Positions 47,302-55,346 of a stretch of 64,000 bases of DNA are shown one piece after another. Location: NCBI GenBank assembly GCA_934085825.1, contig CAKOHR010000001.1, positions 124,001 to 188,000 of the forward strand, read 5' to 3'. The notes under the pieces were generated by a model that saw only the letters and a list, made by a program, of their open reading frames with translations, was not told where the DNA came from and made no database searches. Origin of the DNA: an uncultured Bacilli bacterium. Lineage in GTDB: Bacteria; Bacillota_I; Bacilli_A; RF39; UBA660. Positions within the stretch are counted from its first letter, which is position 1. The number at the start of each line of letters is the position of its first letter. The translations under genes were made by a program, and so were the position numbers.

Positions 47302-47738
47302 TGAATGAATTACAAGAAAAGATGGAAAATTTAACAAGTAATGAAGAAGCTAGATATTTTTATCATTTTACAAGTGCTTCAGGTGATAAAATTTTAGACG
47401 AAGGGTTGATTGTAGCAAATCCTTTATGGGAACAATCATTTTTAGAATTTAGTAAAGATGAACTTGCAAATGTAGGTAAAGTTTTAGAAGATAATAAAAG
47501 TACAAATGTTAAATCCAATAAGACTATGGTTATTGCAGGTGTATATAAAGATAGTATGGATGGTTTTATTAGAAAACTTAGTTCAGAAGAAAGTTCATTT
47601 ATAGAATTTGAGGGAGTTGGAGCACCTGATTATATTGTTGATAGTAATCATCTTCTTGGTTATGTTGATTTGGATACTTTAGATTTGGTTGTTAATGAAT
47701 ATGCAGATGTTTTAAGTGATAATTTATATTTAGGCTAG
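47301..47738 (+). CDS. Hypothetical protein, possibly ADP-ribosyltransferase-like fold
   Basis: 145 residues, acidic and soluble. RYFYHFTSASGDKILDEGLI near 18-37 has the form Y-H-x-T-S...I-L-x-x-G-L seen at the start of several ADP-ribosyltransferase-fold proteins, and later FIEFEGVGAPDYIV gives beta strands. The match is weak and no catalytic triad can be confirmed. It is coupled to mtaB (TAATG, with GGAGG upstream) and recD2 follows after 23 bases. Function unknown. Confidence 0.6.
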   Translation: MNELQEKMENLTSNEEARYFYHFTSASGDKILDEGLIVANPLWEQSFLEFSKDELANVGKVLEDNKSTNVKSNKTMVIAGVYKDSMDGFIRKLSSEESSFIEFEGVGAPDYIVDSNHLLGYVDLDTLDLVVNEYADVLSDNLYLG

Positions 47739-47761
47739 TTAAATACAAATAAAAGGACATT

Positions 47762-49936
47762 ATGAATTACATTAAGGGTAAAATTAAAAAATTAATATTT
47801 TATAGTAAAGAAAGTGGCTTTGTGGTCGCTTTGTTTCGCGTTAAAGAAAGTAATATTTCAGAAATTGGAAGTAATAAAACTATAACTATAACAGGTTCTT
47901 TTTTAGATCCAAGTATTGATATTGCTATGACACTTTATGGTGATTATAAGAAAAATGATAAATGGGGGATGCAGTTTGTAGTTACAAGTTATGAAGTTGA
48001 TAAACCCACTACAAAAGAAGCGATAGTTGATTTTTTATCAAGTCCATTTATTGAGGGATGCGGTAACGTAACTGCTAAAAGGATAGTGGATGCATTTGGT
48101 GAAAATTCCTTAGATATAATAAAAAATAATAAAGAAAAATTACTTGAAATTGAAGGCTTAACTGAAAAAAGAGCAGAAAAAATACATGCATCACTTGTTA
48201 ATTATGATAAAAGTGGTGATACAATATTGAAACTTCAAAACTTAGGATTTTCAATTGATGAATGCTATAGAATATATAATTATTTTAAGGAAGAAATAGA
48301 TGATGTTCTTGTAAATAATTTTTATCAAATAAGTGAAATTGTGGATTTTAGAAAAGTAGATAGTATTTATGTTAATAATTACGGTGATAAAACTGATGCA
48401 AGAGTTTATGCTTGTATTTTAGAGAGTATGAGAATATTATCTTTTGCAAGTGGTGATACGTTTTATTATGCCAATGAAGTGAGAAGTTCGCTTTTGAAAG
48501 AATTTTATATTGAACTTACAGAAGATGTCTTTTTAGAGTGTTTGGATTATTTGGAAAATAATAATGATATTGTAAGAATAGATAAAAGAATATATTTAAG
48601 AGAATATTATGAAAAAGAATGTAATATAGCTAAATGTTTAAAGAAAATAGATAGTAAAGCACCAAAAATGTTTTATAGTATTGATGAGAAGTTAAAAGAA
48701 TTAGAAGAAAAACTTAAAATAGATTATAATGAAACACAAGAAAAAGCTATTAAAAGTGCTCTTAATAATAATATAACAATTATATCTGGGGGACCAGGTA
48801 CTGGTAAAACAACAATTATTAATGCTATAGTTAAACTATATATACAAAAAGAAAAGTTAGGTCCTGCAGATATAATGGAGACTATAGCACTTTTAGCTCC
48901 GACTGGAAGGGCTGCTAAAAAGATGAATTCATCAACAGGTATTCCATCATATACAATTCATAGATATTTAAAATGGTATAAAGATAGTAATGAATTTGTA
49001 TATAATGAATATAATAAGACTCATCATAAGCTCATTATTGTAGATGAAGTTAGTATGATAGATGTTGATTTATTTAATGCTTTACTTAATGGTATTAGCT
49101 CAAATGTTAAACTCATACTGGTGGGAGATACGTTTCAACTTCCAAGTGTGGGTCCAGGACTTGTTTTAAATGATTTAATTGATAGTGATTTTTTTAATTA
49201 TATACCACTTAATCAAATATATCGTCAAAGTGATAATTCATATATACCTTTTTTAGCTAAAGAAATTAAAAATAATGACTTAAGTGAAGAATTTTTAACT
49301 AAAAAGGATGATTATAACTTTGTACAAGTTGATTCAAGTAATATAAAGTCTGCTATAAAACAAATAACGGATCTTTCACTTGAAAAGGGTTTAGATGAAA
49401 GAAATGTACAAGTTTTAGCTCCAATGTATAAAGGTGAAGCTGGGATAGATGCTTTAAATAATACATTACAAGAAATATATAATCCTCCGAAGAATAATAA
49501 AGAAGAAGTTATTTATGGAGAATATGTTTACCGAGAAAGAGATAAAGTACTTCAATTAGTAAATGATTTAGATAATAATGTTTTTAATGGTGATATAGGC
49601 TTTATTGAAAGCATTACTGGTAATAAAATAATAATTAATTTTGATGGTAATAGAGTGGAATATGAAAAGAAAGATTTAAAGCAAATTAAACATGCGTATG
49701 CTATATCTATTCATAAAAGTCAAGGTAGTGAATTTATGCATGTAATACTTCCTATATCAAAAAGTTATTATAAAATGCTTTATAATAAACTTATTTATAC
49801 TGGTGTAAGTAGAGCTAAGAAAAGTCTTACTTTAGTTGGTGATGCAGCAGCATTTCAAAGAGCAGTTGGTAATAATTATTCATCTGGAAGAAAAACAAGT
49901 TTAAAAGAACAAATAAGTATAGTATATAATAATTAA
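47762..49936 (+). CDS. recD2: RecD2-type DNA helicase
   Basis: 724 residues. An OB-like N-terminal domain and helix-hairpin-helix region (GCGNVTAKRIVDAFG near 100, EGLTEKRAEKI near 133) precede the SF1B motor: Walker A GGPGTGKTT at about 343-351, LAPTGRAAKKM, IVDEVSMID, LVGDTFQLPSVGPG, QIYRQ, and the C-terminal YAISIHKSQGSEF and YTGVSRAKKSLTLVGD. RecD2 is the RecB/RecC-independent helicase of Firmicutes (YrrC), acting in repair and fork maintenance. ATG follows AAAGGACATT. Confidence 0.95.
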   Translation: MNYIKGKIKKLIFYSKESGFVVALFRVKESNISEIGSNKTITITGSFLDPSIDIAMTLYGDYKKNDKWGMQFVVTSYEVDKPTTKEAIVDFLSSPFIEGCGNVTAKRIVDAFGENSLDIIKNNKEKLLEIEGLTEKRAEKIHASLVNYDKSGDTILKLQNLGFSIDECYRIYNYFKEEIDDVLVNNFYQISEIVDFRKVDSIYVNNYGDKTDARVYACILESMRILSFASGDTFYYANEVRSSLLKEFYIELTEDVFLECLDYLENNNDIVRIDKRIYLREYYEKECNIAKCLKKIDSKAPKMFYSIDEKLKELEEKLKIDYNETQEKAIKSALNNNITIISGGPGTGKTTIINAIVKLYIQKEKLGPADIMETIALLAPTGRAAKKMNSSTGIPSYTIHRYLKWYKDSNEFVYNEYNKTHHKLIIVDEVSMIDVDLFNALLNGISSNVKLILVGDTFQLPSVGPGLVLNDLIDSDFFNYIPLNQIYRQSDNSYIPFLAKEIKNNDLSEEFLTKKDDYNFVQVDSSNIKSAIKQITDLSLEKGLDERNVQVLAPMYKGEAGIDALNNTLQEIYNPPKNNKEEVIYGEYVYRERDKVLQLVNDLDNNVFNGDIGFIESITGNKIIINFDGNRVEYEKKDLKQIKHAYAISIHKSQGSEFMHVILPISKSYYKMLYNKLIYTGVSRAKKSLTLVGDAAAFQRAVGNNYSSGRKTSLKEQISIVYNN

Positions 49937-49968
49937 ATTTGGACATAATACCTAATAGAGGTGGAAAG

Positions 49969-50130
49969 ATGAAAAATATTTTTAAAACTATGATGGTTGT
50001 AGGCACAATGGCAGGAGTAGCTGGTGGTATTTATTTAATGAATGATAAAAAAGCCATGAAAAAAGCTGGTAAAAAAGTTATTAGTGCCATGGATAGTGCT
50101 GAGGATATGATAGCTAAAAAAATCAACTAA
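49969..50130 (+). CDS. Small membrane protein (53 aa)
   Basis: The hydrophobic helix at about 4-23 (FKTMMVVGTMAGVAGGIYLM) is followed by an amphipathic Lys-rich tail, similar in style to YtxH-like or DUF3918-like small proteins. GAGGTGG at normal spacing fixes the ATG at 49969; an in-frame ATG at 49939 adds ten residues. It lies 32 bases after recD2 and before a terminator. Function unknown. Confidence 0.6.
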   Translation: MKNIFKTMMVVGTMAGVAGGIYLMNDKKAMKKAGKKVISAMDSAEDMIAKKIN

Positions 50131-50143
50131 AAATTATATTTAT

Positions 50144-50196
50144 AAAAAAGTAACTGTCAAACTTTAATAAAAAGTGGATATGTTACTTTTTTTCTT
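50144..50196 (+). terminator. Intrinsic terminator
   Basis: AAAAAGTAAC pairs with GTTACTTTTT around a 27-base loop, then a T-rich run. Confidence 0.65.
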
Positions 50197-50227
50197 TTTT
50201 TGTGGTATACTTATATAGTAACGTAAG

Positions 50228-50252
50228 AATATTATGCGTGAGTTTGTTAAAC
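50228..50252 (+). promoter_or_regulatory. Conserved 25-bp element of surface genes, copy 3
   Basis: Matches the element at 36577-36601 in 19 of 25 bases (ATGCGTGA and TTGTTA are kept). It sits about 16 bases after a -10-like TATACT (50206-50211) and 20 bases before the ATG. Confidence 0.5.
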
Positions 50253-50271
50253 AAAAAAGGATGTGGTATAT

Positions 50272-52791
50272 ATGGGAAAAAATAAAAAACAAGCATTAAT
50301 TCTTAGTATAGTTGCAGTAGTTACATTAATTACTTTGATAGTTGGTGCAACATATGCATACTTTAAAGCACAAGGAGGAACAGGAGGTTCTTCAGATGTT
50401 AATGTAATAACAGCAACAACTGATTTATTAACATTTAAAATTGATAAAGCAATTAATATTGGTATTTCCCAAAGTGAATTTAAAAAAGGTAATCCAGACG
50501 CTAGTGATTCAACTGGCGCACATGCAACACTCACTGCAAGTAATTCAAAAAATGTAGAAAAAACAACAAGAAGTTATAACATATATTTTGTTATTGATAC
50601 AAATGATTTTGAATATACAACACAGAATGGCACACCAGAGTTATATTTAAATGTAACAGATCCAAATGGTAATAGACTTGAAAATATTACTGGACTAGTT
50701 CACTATGACAAAGGCTTTGATATTACAACAAGAACTGGTGGATTTTTATTAGTACCAGATTATGATATTGAAGCAACTCGTGGAAATACAATTACTCAAG
50801 ATTGGAAGGTTGAAGTTACATTTGCTAATCTTGATACTGATCAATCTAAGAATATGGGTAAAAGTTTGTCAGGTAAATTATTTGTTACTAGTGATAAAAT
50901 GAATAGTTATGAGTTATCTAAAATAACTAATATGACAACTAAAACAACTTATAATAGCATTGATACTACTTTAGAAGTAGAACAAGGTACTGCAGATGTA
51001 AATAAATACTATTATGGTATAGAAAAAACATCAAGTAATGTAACTGGATATGTAAATAATAGTAGTGTTAAAAAAGTAGCTTTAAAAGATGTAACTTTTG
51101 TAGAAACAGATAAAAATACATATAAATTTGATAATTTAAGTGATAACTCTGTTTATAAAATTTATAGTTATGGAATAGATAAGAATGGTATTAAAACTAA
51201 TTTATATGAAACTGAAGTAACAACAAGTGAGTATAATAATCCAGTTGTAAATAGTGTAAGTCATACATCAACTTTAAATAGTATAACACTAAGTGTTAAT
51301 GCAACTAAAGGAGATAATGATATAGTAAAATACTATTATTCAAAAGATAATGGGCAAACTTATGAAGAAAGTGATTCAAATAGTTATGTATTTAATAATT
51401 TAAAAGATACAACAGAATATAAAATAAAAGTAAAAGTACTTGATAGTTATGGAAGATATTCAACAGAATTTGTTAAAGCTATATCAACAGAAACATATAT
51501 ATTACCAAGTGTAACAAATGTTACACCAACAACAAAATATAATCAAATAAGCGTATCTGTAGTGGGAGCAAATGGAACAAATAATATATCAAAATATTAT
51601 TATTCAATAAATGATGGAGCATATACAGAAAGTACTAATTCATCATATATATTTACAGGATTAAATGAAAAAACAAATTATTCAATAAAAGTAAAAGTAG
51701 TTGATACTTTAGGAAAAGAATCAAATATATATAGTTTAAGTGTAACAACGGATGCATATGTACTTCCAAGTATAACAAATGTATCAACTTCATCAACATC
51801 TAATTCAATTACCATAAATGTAAGTGCAAGTGGTGGAACAGGAAACGTTGTAAAATATTATTATTCAAAAGATAATGGTTCAAATTATGTAGAAAGCTCG
51901 TCAAGTAGTTATACATTTAGTAATTTAACAAGCGGTGCAACATTTTATGTTAAAGTTTATGCAAAAGATAGTAATAATAGAGATAGTAGTGTGTCTGCTA
52001 CATCAATTGCTACCAAAAATCGTACTTTAGTTGATTATGTAAAAGCACAATATACTGGAACACAAGGAGATAATGGTATTTATTATCATAATTCAGAATT
52101 AACAAATGGAGCAGGAGATAATTCATACAGATTTGCTGGAGCGAGTGACCAAGTAAATAATTATGTATGTTTTGGAAGTACACAAAGCCCATGTCCAGAG
52201 AATAATCTGTATAGAATAATCGGAGTATTTGGTGATAAAGTAAAACTAATCAAATCAACATCTGTAGGAAACAAAGCATGGGATAGTAGTAATGGATCAA
52301 ATACATGGTCAACATCAAGTTTAAATAACTATTTAAATAATGAATTTATAAATATATTTGATGAAACAACAAAAGGTAAGATAACAGATACAACATGGAA
52401 AGTTGGAGGATTTTCTGATTATAGACAACCAGCTGCACAAGTATATCAAAATGAAATTAATTCATCATCAAGTGTAAATAATAAAATAGGCTTAATGTAT
52501 CTAAGTGACTATGGATTTGCAGCAGCCCAAAGTGCATGGACAACAAATCTTATAGATTATGATGGTGCAGCCATCACAAGTGCAAATTGGATGTATTTAG
52601 GCATTACAGAATGGACAATTTCCCGTAATGCGGACGATTCGGGCAGTACGTTCTTTGTGCGCAGCGGTGGTAGCGTGAACTACTACAATGTGCACAACCG
52701 CTATGCGGTGCGGCCAGTCTTCAGTCTCATATCTTCCGTGAAGTATGCATCGGGAAGTGGCTCTGCCACTGATCCGATTTTGGTAAACTAA
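50272..52791 (+). CDS. Large surface protein: TasA-like, four Fn3-like repeats, lectin-like variable C-terminus
   Basis: 839 residues. A Lys-rich start and a helix ending GATYAYFKA (about 7-33) resemble SipW-type signal peptides. Residues about 34-205 form a beta-rich domain. Four Fn3-like repeats follow (about 213-322, 323-408, 409-494, 495-582) with recurring VKYYYSKDNG-type strands and PSVTNV/PSITNV joints. From about 583 a domain shared with the 36613 protein leads to FFVRSGG, RYAVRPVFSL and GSGSATDPILVN, typical of DUF6273/C-type-lectin folds. The last 65 codons are suddenly G+C-rich (see 52615-52800). GTG 50263 is possible, but ATG 50272 fits the AAAAAGG site. Confidence 0.8.
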   Translation: MGKNKKQALILSIVAVVTLITLIVGATYAYFKAQGGTGGSSDVNVITATTDLLTFKIDKAINIGISQSEFKKGNPDASDSTGAHATLTASNSKNVEKTTRSYNIYFVIDTNDFEYTTQNGTPELYLNVTDPNGNRLENITGLVHYDKGFDITTRTGGFLLVPDYDIEATRGNTITQDWKVEVTFANLDTDQSKNMGKSLSGKLFVTSDKMNSYELSKITNMTTKTTYNSIDTTLEVEQGTADVNKYYYGIEKTSSNVTGYVNNSSVKKVALKDVTFVETDKNTYKFDNLSDNSVYKIYSYGIDKNGIKTNLYETEVTTSEYNNPVVNSVSHTSTLNSITLSVNATKGDNDIVKYYYSKDNGQTYEESDSNSYVFNNLKDTTEYKIKVKVLDSYGRYSTEFVKAISTETYILPSVTNVTPTTKYNQISVSVVGANGTNNISKYYYSINDGAYTESTNSSYIFTGLNEKTNYSIKVKVVDTLGKESNIYSLSVTTDAYVLPSITNVSTSSTSNSITINVSASGGTGNVVKYYYSKDNGSNYVESSSSSYTFSNLTSGATFYVKVYAKDSNNRDSSVSATSIATKNRTLVDYVKAQYTGTQGDNGIYYHNSELTNGAGDNSYRFAGASDQVNNYVCFGSTQSPCPENNLYRIIGVFGDKVKLIKSTSVGNKAWDSSNGSNTWSTSSLNNYLNNEFINIFDETTKGKITDTTWKVGGFSDYRQPAAQVYQNEINSSSSVNNKIGLMYLSDYGFAAAQSAWTTNLIDYDGAAITSANWMYLGITEWTISRNADDSGSTFFVRSGGSVNYYNVHNRYAVRPVFSLISSVKYASGSGSATDPILVN

Positions 52792-52800
52792 TTGACGGAC
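52615..52800 (+). other. G+C-rich, NNY-patterned segment: candidate DGR variable region
   Basis: Counts by eye give 58, 52 and 47 percent G+C in 52621-52680, 52681-52740 and 52741-52800, against about 20 percent at 52441-52500. Between 52624 and 52713, 19 codons end in C or T and could each derive from AAC/AAT by changing only adenines. The codons between them (GCG, TCG, TTC, TTT, GTG) lack adenine, apart from one ACG. This is the pattern of adenine-directed mutagenesis. The conserved GTGCGGCCAGTCTTC stretch follows. Confidence 0.65.
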
Positions 52801-52835
52801 AGTTTTGAAAAAACATCGGTAAAATCTGGGCAAAA

Positions 52836-52878
52836 TGAGGTAAATAGTTCGAACTATGTTGAACGATTTGCCTCGTTT
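52836..52878 (+). terminator. Strong intrinsic terminator of the large surface gene
   Basis: GAGGTAAATAGTTCGAA pairs with TTGAACGATTTGCCTC (two wobbles, one mismatch), followed by TTTTTT. It belongs to the same unusual-composition segment as the 3' end of the gene. Confidence 0.8.
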
Positions 52879-53031
52879 TTTGAGTTATAAAGATGCTAAA
52901 ATTATATAAAAAAGTTATAAAAACAACATAAATTGTATAATAGAAAGTCATAAATATTTTAAAGTTAAAATGTTATTATAGAAACTGATAGAAATGTCAA
53001 AGTTAAAAACTGATAATTTTAAGATATAGCC

Positions 53032-53061
53032 AAAATAAAACTCATCTTGATGATGAGTTTT
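53032..53061 (-). terminator. Terminator of the minus-strand gene
   Basis: AAAACTCATC (53037-53046) pairs with GATGAGTTTT (53052-53061) around a 5-base loop. On the minus strand a T-rich tail follows, and the stop codon lies within the stem. Confidence 0.7.
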
Positions 53062-53746
53062 GTTTTGGTATTTTTCTTTTTCTAGTTAAATAACAATCTC
53101 TTTCATAATTTACTAAATTAGTAAAATATTCTTTGCTTGTTTTTCTTTTCATTAATTTATCAAATTTATCAGCTAATTCATATATAGAACCATCTTTATC
53201 AAGTGGATTAATATAAAAACTTCTACCTAATTCTTTTGAATACATACTTTCATTAAGTAAGAAACCATCAACATCTAACACCCCATGTAAAGTTATTGTA
53301 CCAAAATCAGTAAGTACTTCTTCCATAACATAAAATTGTTGCTTTTCTTCATCAAAAGAAATTCTATCATAAAAATCTGAAATAACTTTATCAAATTCAA
53401 ATGAATAAATAAAATCTTTATAAAATCCAGGAATAATTATTTCTTTACTTGATAATAGACTTTTATTTAATTTTAAACTATTTGGTCTAATACAAAATGA
53501 ATTAACAGACTTTGAACCTTTTTCATTTATTCTAAAAAAACTTAATTTTTGTTTACCACAATTACCTTTTAAATCATTTTTATTACATTTTTCTAATATC
53601 ATAAAATTACTATTATCTAAAACTTTAAAAATAAATACTCCTTCAAATTGATAAACACATTTTTCTGTAAAATTATCATATACAGATATTTTATTTTTTT
53701 CTATCTCAACTTTCATATTTACTTCTGGAAATATATATAATGTCAT
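53042..53746 (-). CDS. Hypothetical protein
   Basis: 234 residues, soluble, mixed alpha/beta in appearance, with beta-type runs near the N-terminus (VEIEKNKISVYDNF) and GTITLHGVLDVDGFLLNE near 150. There is no signal peptide and no motif I recognise. The ATG at 53746 is chosen because AAAGGAGAAATAATA precedes it; an in-frame ATG at 53782 lacks a site. It is a single-gene unit, divergent from the SPOR-mreC operon, with its own terminator. Function unknown. Confidence 0.65.
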   Translation of the reverse strand: MTLYIFPEVNMKVEIEKNKISVYDNFTEKCVYQFEGVFIFKVLDNSNFMILEKCNKNDLKGNCGKQKLSFFRINEKGSKSVNSFCIRPNSLKLNKSLLSSKEIIIPGFYKDFIYSFEFDKVISDFYDRISFDEEKQQFYVMEEVLTDFGTITLHGVLDVDGFLLNESMYSKELGRSFYINPLDKDGSIYELADKFDKLMKRKTSKEYFTNLVNYERDCYLTRKRKIPKQNSSSR

Positions 53747-53762
53747 TATTATTTCTCCTTTT

Positions 53763-53841
53763 GTTTTGGTATTATGGCACATTTTACTTATTTTGACAAA
53801 TTTTTTAATTTGTTTATGCTATGATGTAATTGGTGATAAAA
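53763..53841. promoter_or_regulatory. Divergent promoter region with inverted repeat
   Basis: On the minus strand TTGTCA and CATAAT with 17-bp spacing fit a promoter for the gene ending at 53042. ACAAATT (53796-53802) and AATTTGT (53807-53813) form an inverted repeat between the two genes and overlap the minus-strand -35. A plus-strand TTGACA (53793-53798) is also present, but no well-spaced -10 was found. Confidence 0.45.
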
Positions 53842-54285
53842 ATGAAAAAATATTTAAAGATTTTATTATTTTCTGTTTCAATTGGTGGACTTCTAGCTTA
53901 TCTTTTCTACCGAGATATAAACAAAGAGGTAAGGGCTATTTCTAAAAAAGAAGAAGTAGTAACCATTTTTCAAACTGGTGTTTTTAAAGACTATAATAAT
54001 GCTCTTGATTTTTCTAAAACTTTTGCATCATCCATTGTTTATAAAGATAGTAACTATTATAGAGTTATTATTGCCCTTACATATCATGAAGATGTTAAGA
54101 CAAAACTTGAAGTAATATACACAAATAAAGAAATAAATTACTACTTAAAAGAAGTACGAGTATCTAAAGATTTAATAGAAAAAATAAGTAATTTTGAAAA
54201 TATAATACTAAAAAGTGATAAAGAAGAAGTAATAGATAATGTAAATAACAGCATCTTAAAATTATTTGATTCATATATTAAATAA
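53842..54285 (+). CDS. SPOR-domain-like membrane protein (SpoIIB position)
   Basis: 147 residues. There is one N-terminal helix (about 5-23), then an outside domain where FQTGVFKDYNNALDFSKTF and SNYYRVIIALTY follow the Q-x-G-x-F...Y-R-V pattern of SPOR domains, which bind denuded peptidoglycan at septa. In B. subtilis the SPOR protein SpoIIB is coded just before mreBCD and spoIVFAB, so position supports a SpoIIB-like role in septum handling. The similarity itself is weak. ATG 53842 follows GGTGAT. Confidence 0.6.
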   Translation: MKKYLKILLFSVSIGGLLAYLFYRDINKEVRAISKKEEVVTIFQTGVFKDYNNALDFSKTFASSIVYKDSNYYRVIIALTYHEDVKTKLEVIYTNKEINYYLKEVRVSKDLIEKISNFENIILKSDKEEVIDNVNNSILKLFDSYIK

Positions 54286-54304
54286 TTTTAGACATAATAA
54301 TAAT

Positions 54305-54967
54305 ATGATAAAGAAATATAAAGATTACATTATTTTATTAGGTGTTTTTTTACTATTTTTATTTACAAGTCAGGTAAATAGATTTTTAATTGCTATAAAT
54401 CCTAATTTAGATACTAGTAAAATAGTTATTAATTATGATAAGCATTTAAAAGAAGAGATTGATAATATAAAAAAAATAAAAGATATAGATTTTAATGATA
54501 ATTTAGATATTATAGTAAGTCGTGTTAAATATAGAGATGTTTATGAATATAGTAATACTTTAACTATATTTAAGGGTTCAAAAAATAATGTAAATATTGG
54601 TGATGCTGTTTTAACAAATAATGGTTTAGTAGGAGTAATTAGTAAAACTTATGATTATTATTCAGTAGTAAGTTTAATAACAAATAAGAAAAGTAATATT
54701 TCTGTTAAAATAAATGATGCAGTTGGTGTTTTAAAATTAGAAAATGGAAAACTAGTGGTAACAAGTATAAATAACTATAAAAATATAAGTATTGGTGATG
54801 AAATATATACATCAGGACTTGGAAATTTGCCAGATAATATTTATGTAGGTAAAGTAAAAAAAGTTAGTTTAAATGATACAGAAATTGAAAAAGTAATAGA
54901 AGTAGATATAGAAAATAGATTAGATACTTTAGATTATCTTTTTGTATGGAGGCAAAGTAATGTTTAA
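54305..54967 (+). CDS. mreC: Rod shape-determining protein MreC
   Basis: 220 residues. An N-terminal membrane helix (about 8-24) and a short coiled segment are followed by the beta-barrel pair typical of MreC: NVNIGDAVLTNNGLVGVISK near 95-115, VSLITNKKSNISVKI, and ISIGDEIYTSGLGNLPDNIYVGKV near 160-182. MreC links the cytoplasmic cytoskeleton to cell-wall synthases outside the membrane. ATG 54305 is chosen for its position before the helix; an in-frame ATG at 54266 overlaps the previous gene. mreB is not next to it. Confidence 0.9.
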   Translation: MIKKYKDYIILLGVFLLFLFTSQVNRFLIAINPNLDTSKIVINYDKHLKEEIDNIKKIKDIDFNDNLDIIVSRVKYRDVYEYSNTLTIFKGSKNNVNIGDAVLTNNGLVGVISKTYDYYSVVSLITNKKSNISVKINDAVGVLKLENGKLVVTSINNYKNISIGDEIYTSGLGNLPDNIYVGKVKKVSLNDTEIEKVIEVDIENRLDTLDYLFVWRQSNV

Positions 54968-55340
54968 AGTATTTATTGATAGTATGATTTATAATTTTAC
55001 GCCTTTTAAAAGTTTTTTCTTTCTAACTAATATTAATTCAAGAGGATTTGTATATAATCTAACTGTTGGTTTATTTGTTGATCTTTTTGTAATACATTCC
55101 TTTCCTTTGAATGCACTATTTATGTGCATTGTTTATTTAATTCATAAACATTTAAAAATAAATTATTATAATGTTATTAATTATTATGTTTTTAATATCG
55201 TTATTTTATTTGGATATTATTTATTGTTTGCTAGTATTTATAATTTTAAAAATATATTTTTTAATATGTTTATTATAAATAGTGTATTTATTATTATAAG
55301 TTATATTAAAGACAGTAAAAACATAAAATTGTATAGGTGA
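54960..55340 (+). CDS. mreD: Rod shape-determining protein MreD
   Basis: 126-residue hydrophobic protein with about four helices, shorter than Bacillus MreD (about 170). The assignment rests on topology, the NLTVGLFVDLF segment, and the position right after mreC with an 8-base overlap. GGAGG inside mreC gives normal spacing to ATG 54960. It acts with MreC in the elongation machinery. Confidence 0.78.
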   Translation: MFKVFIDSMIYNFTPFKSFFFLTNINSRGFVYNLTVGLFVDLFVIHSFPLNALFMCIVYLIHKHLKINYYNVINYYVFNIVILFGYYLLFASIYNFKNIFFNMFIINSVFIIISYIKDSKNIKLYR

Positions 55341-55346
55341 AAATGT

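Noticed and set aside
52836..52878. DGR-type cruciform downstream of the variable region
   Set aside because: The hairpin has a T tail and is fully explained as an intrinsic terminator; a second function is possible but unsupported.
52597..52951. Minus-strand ORFs in the G+C-rich segment
   Set aside because: They are shadows of the surface gene and its terminator, created by the local rise in G+C; no ribosome sites or family features.
50272..53041. A complete DGR (reverse transcriptase, Avd, template repeat) next to the variable region
   Set aside because: No reverse transcriptase-like protein is encoded in the window, and no second G+C-rich copy of the segment was found on inspection.
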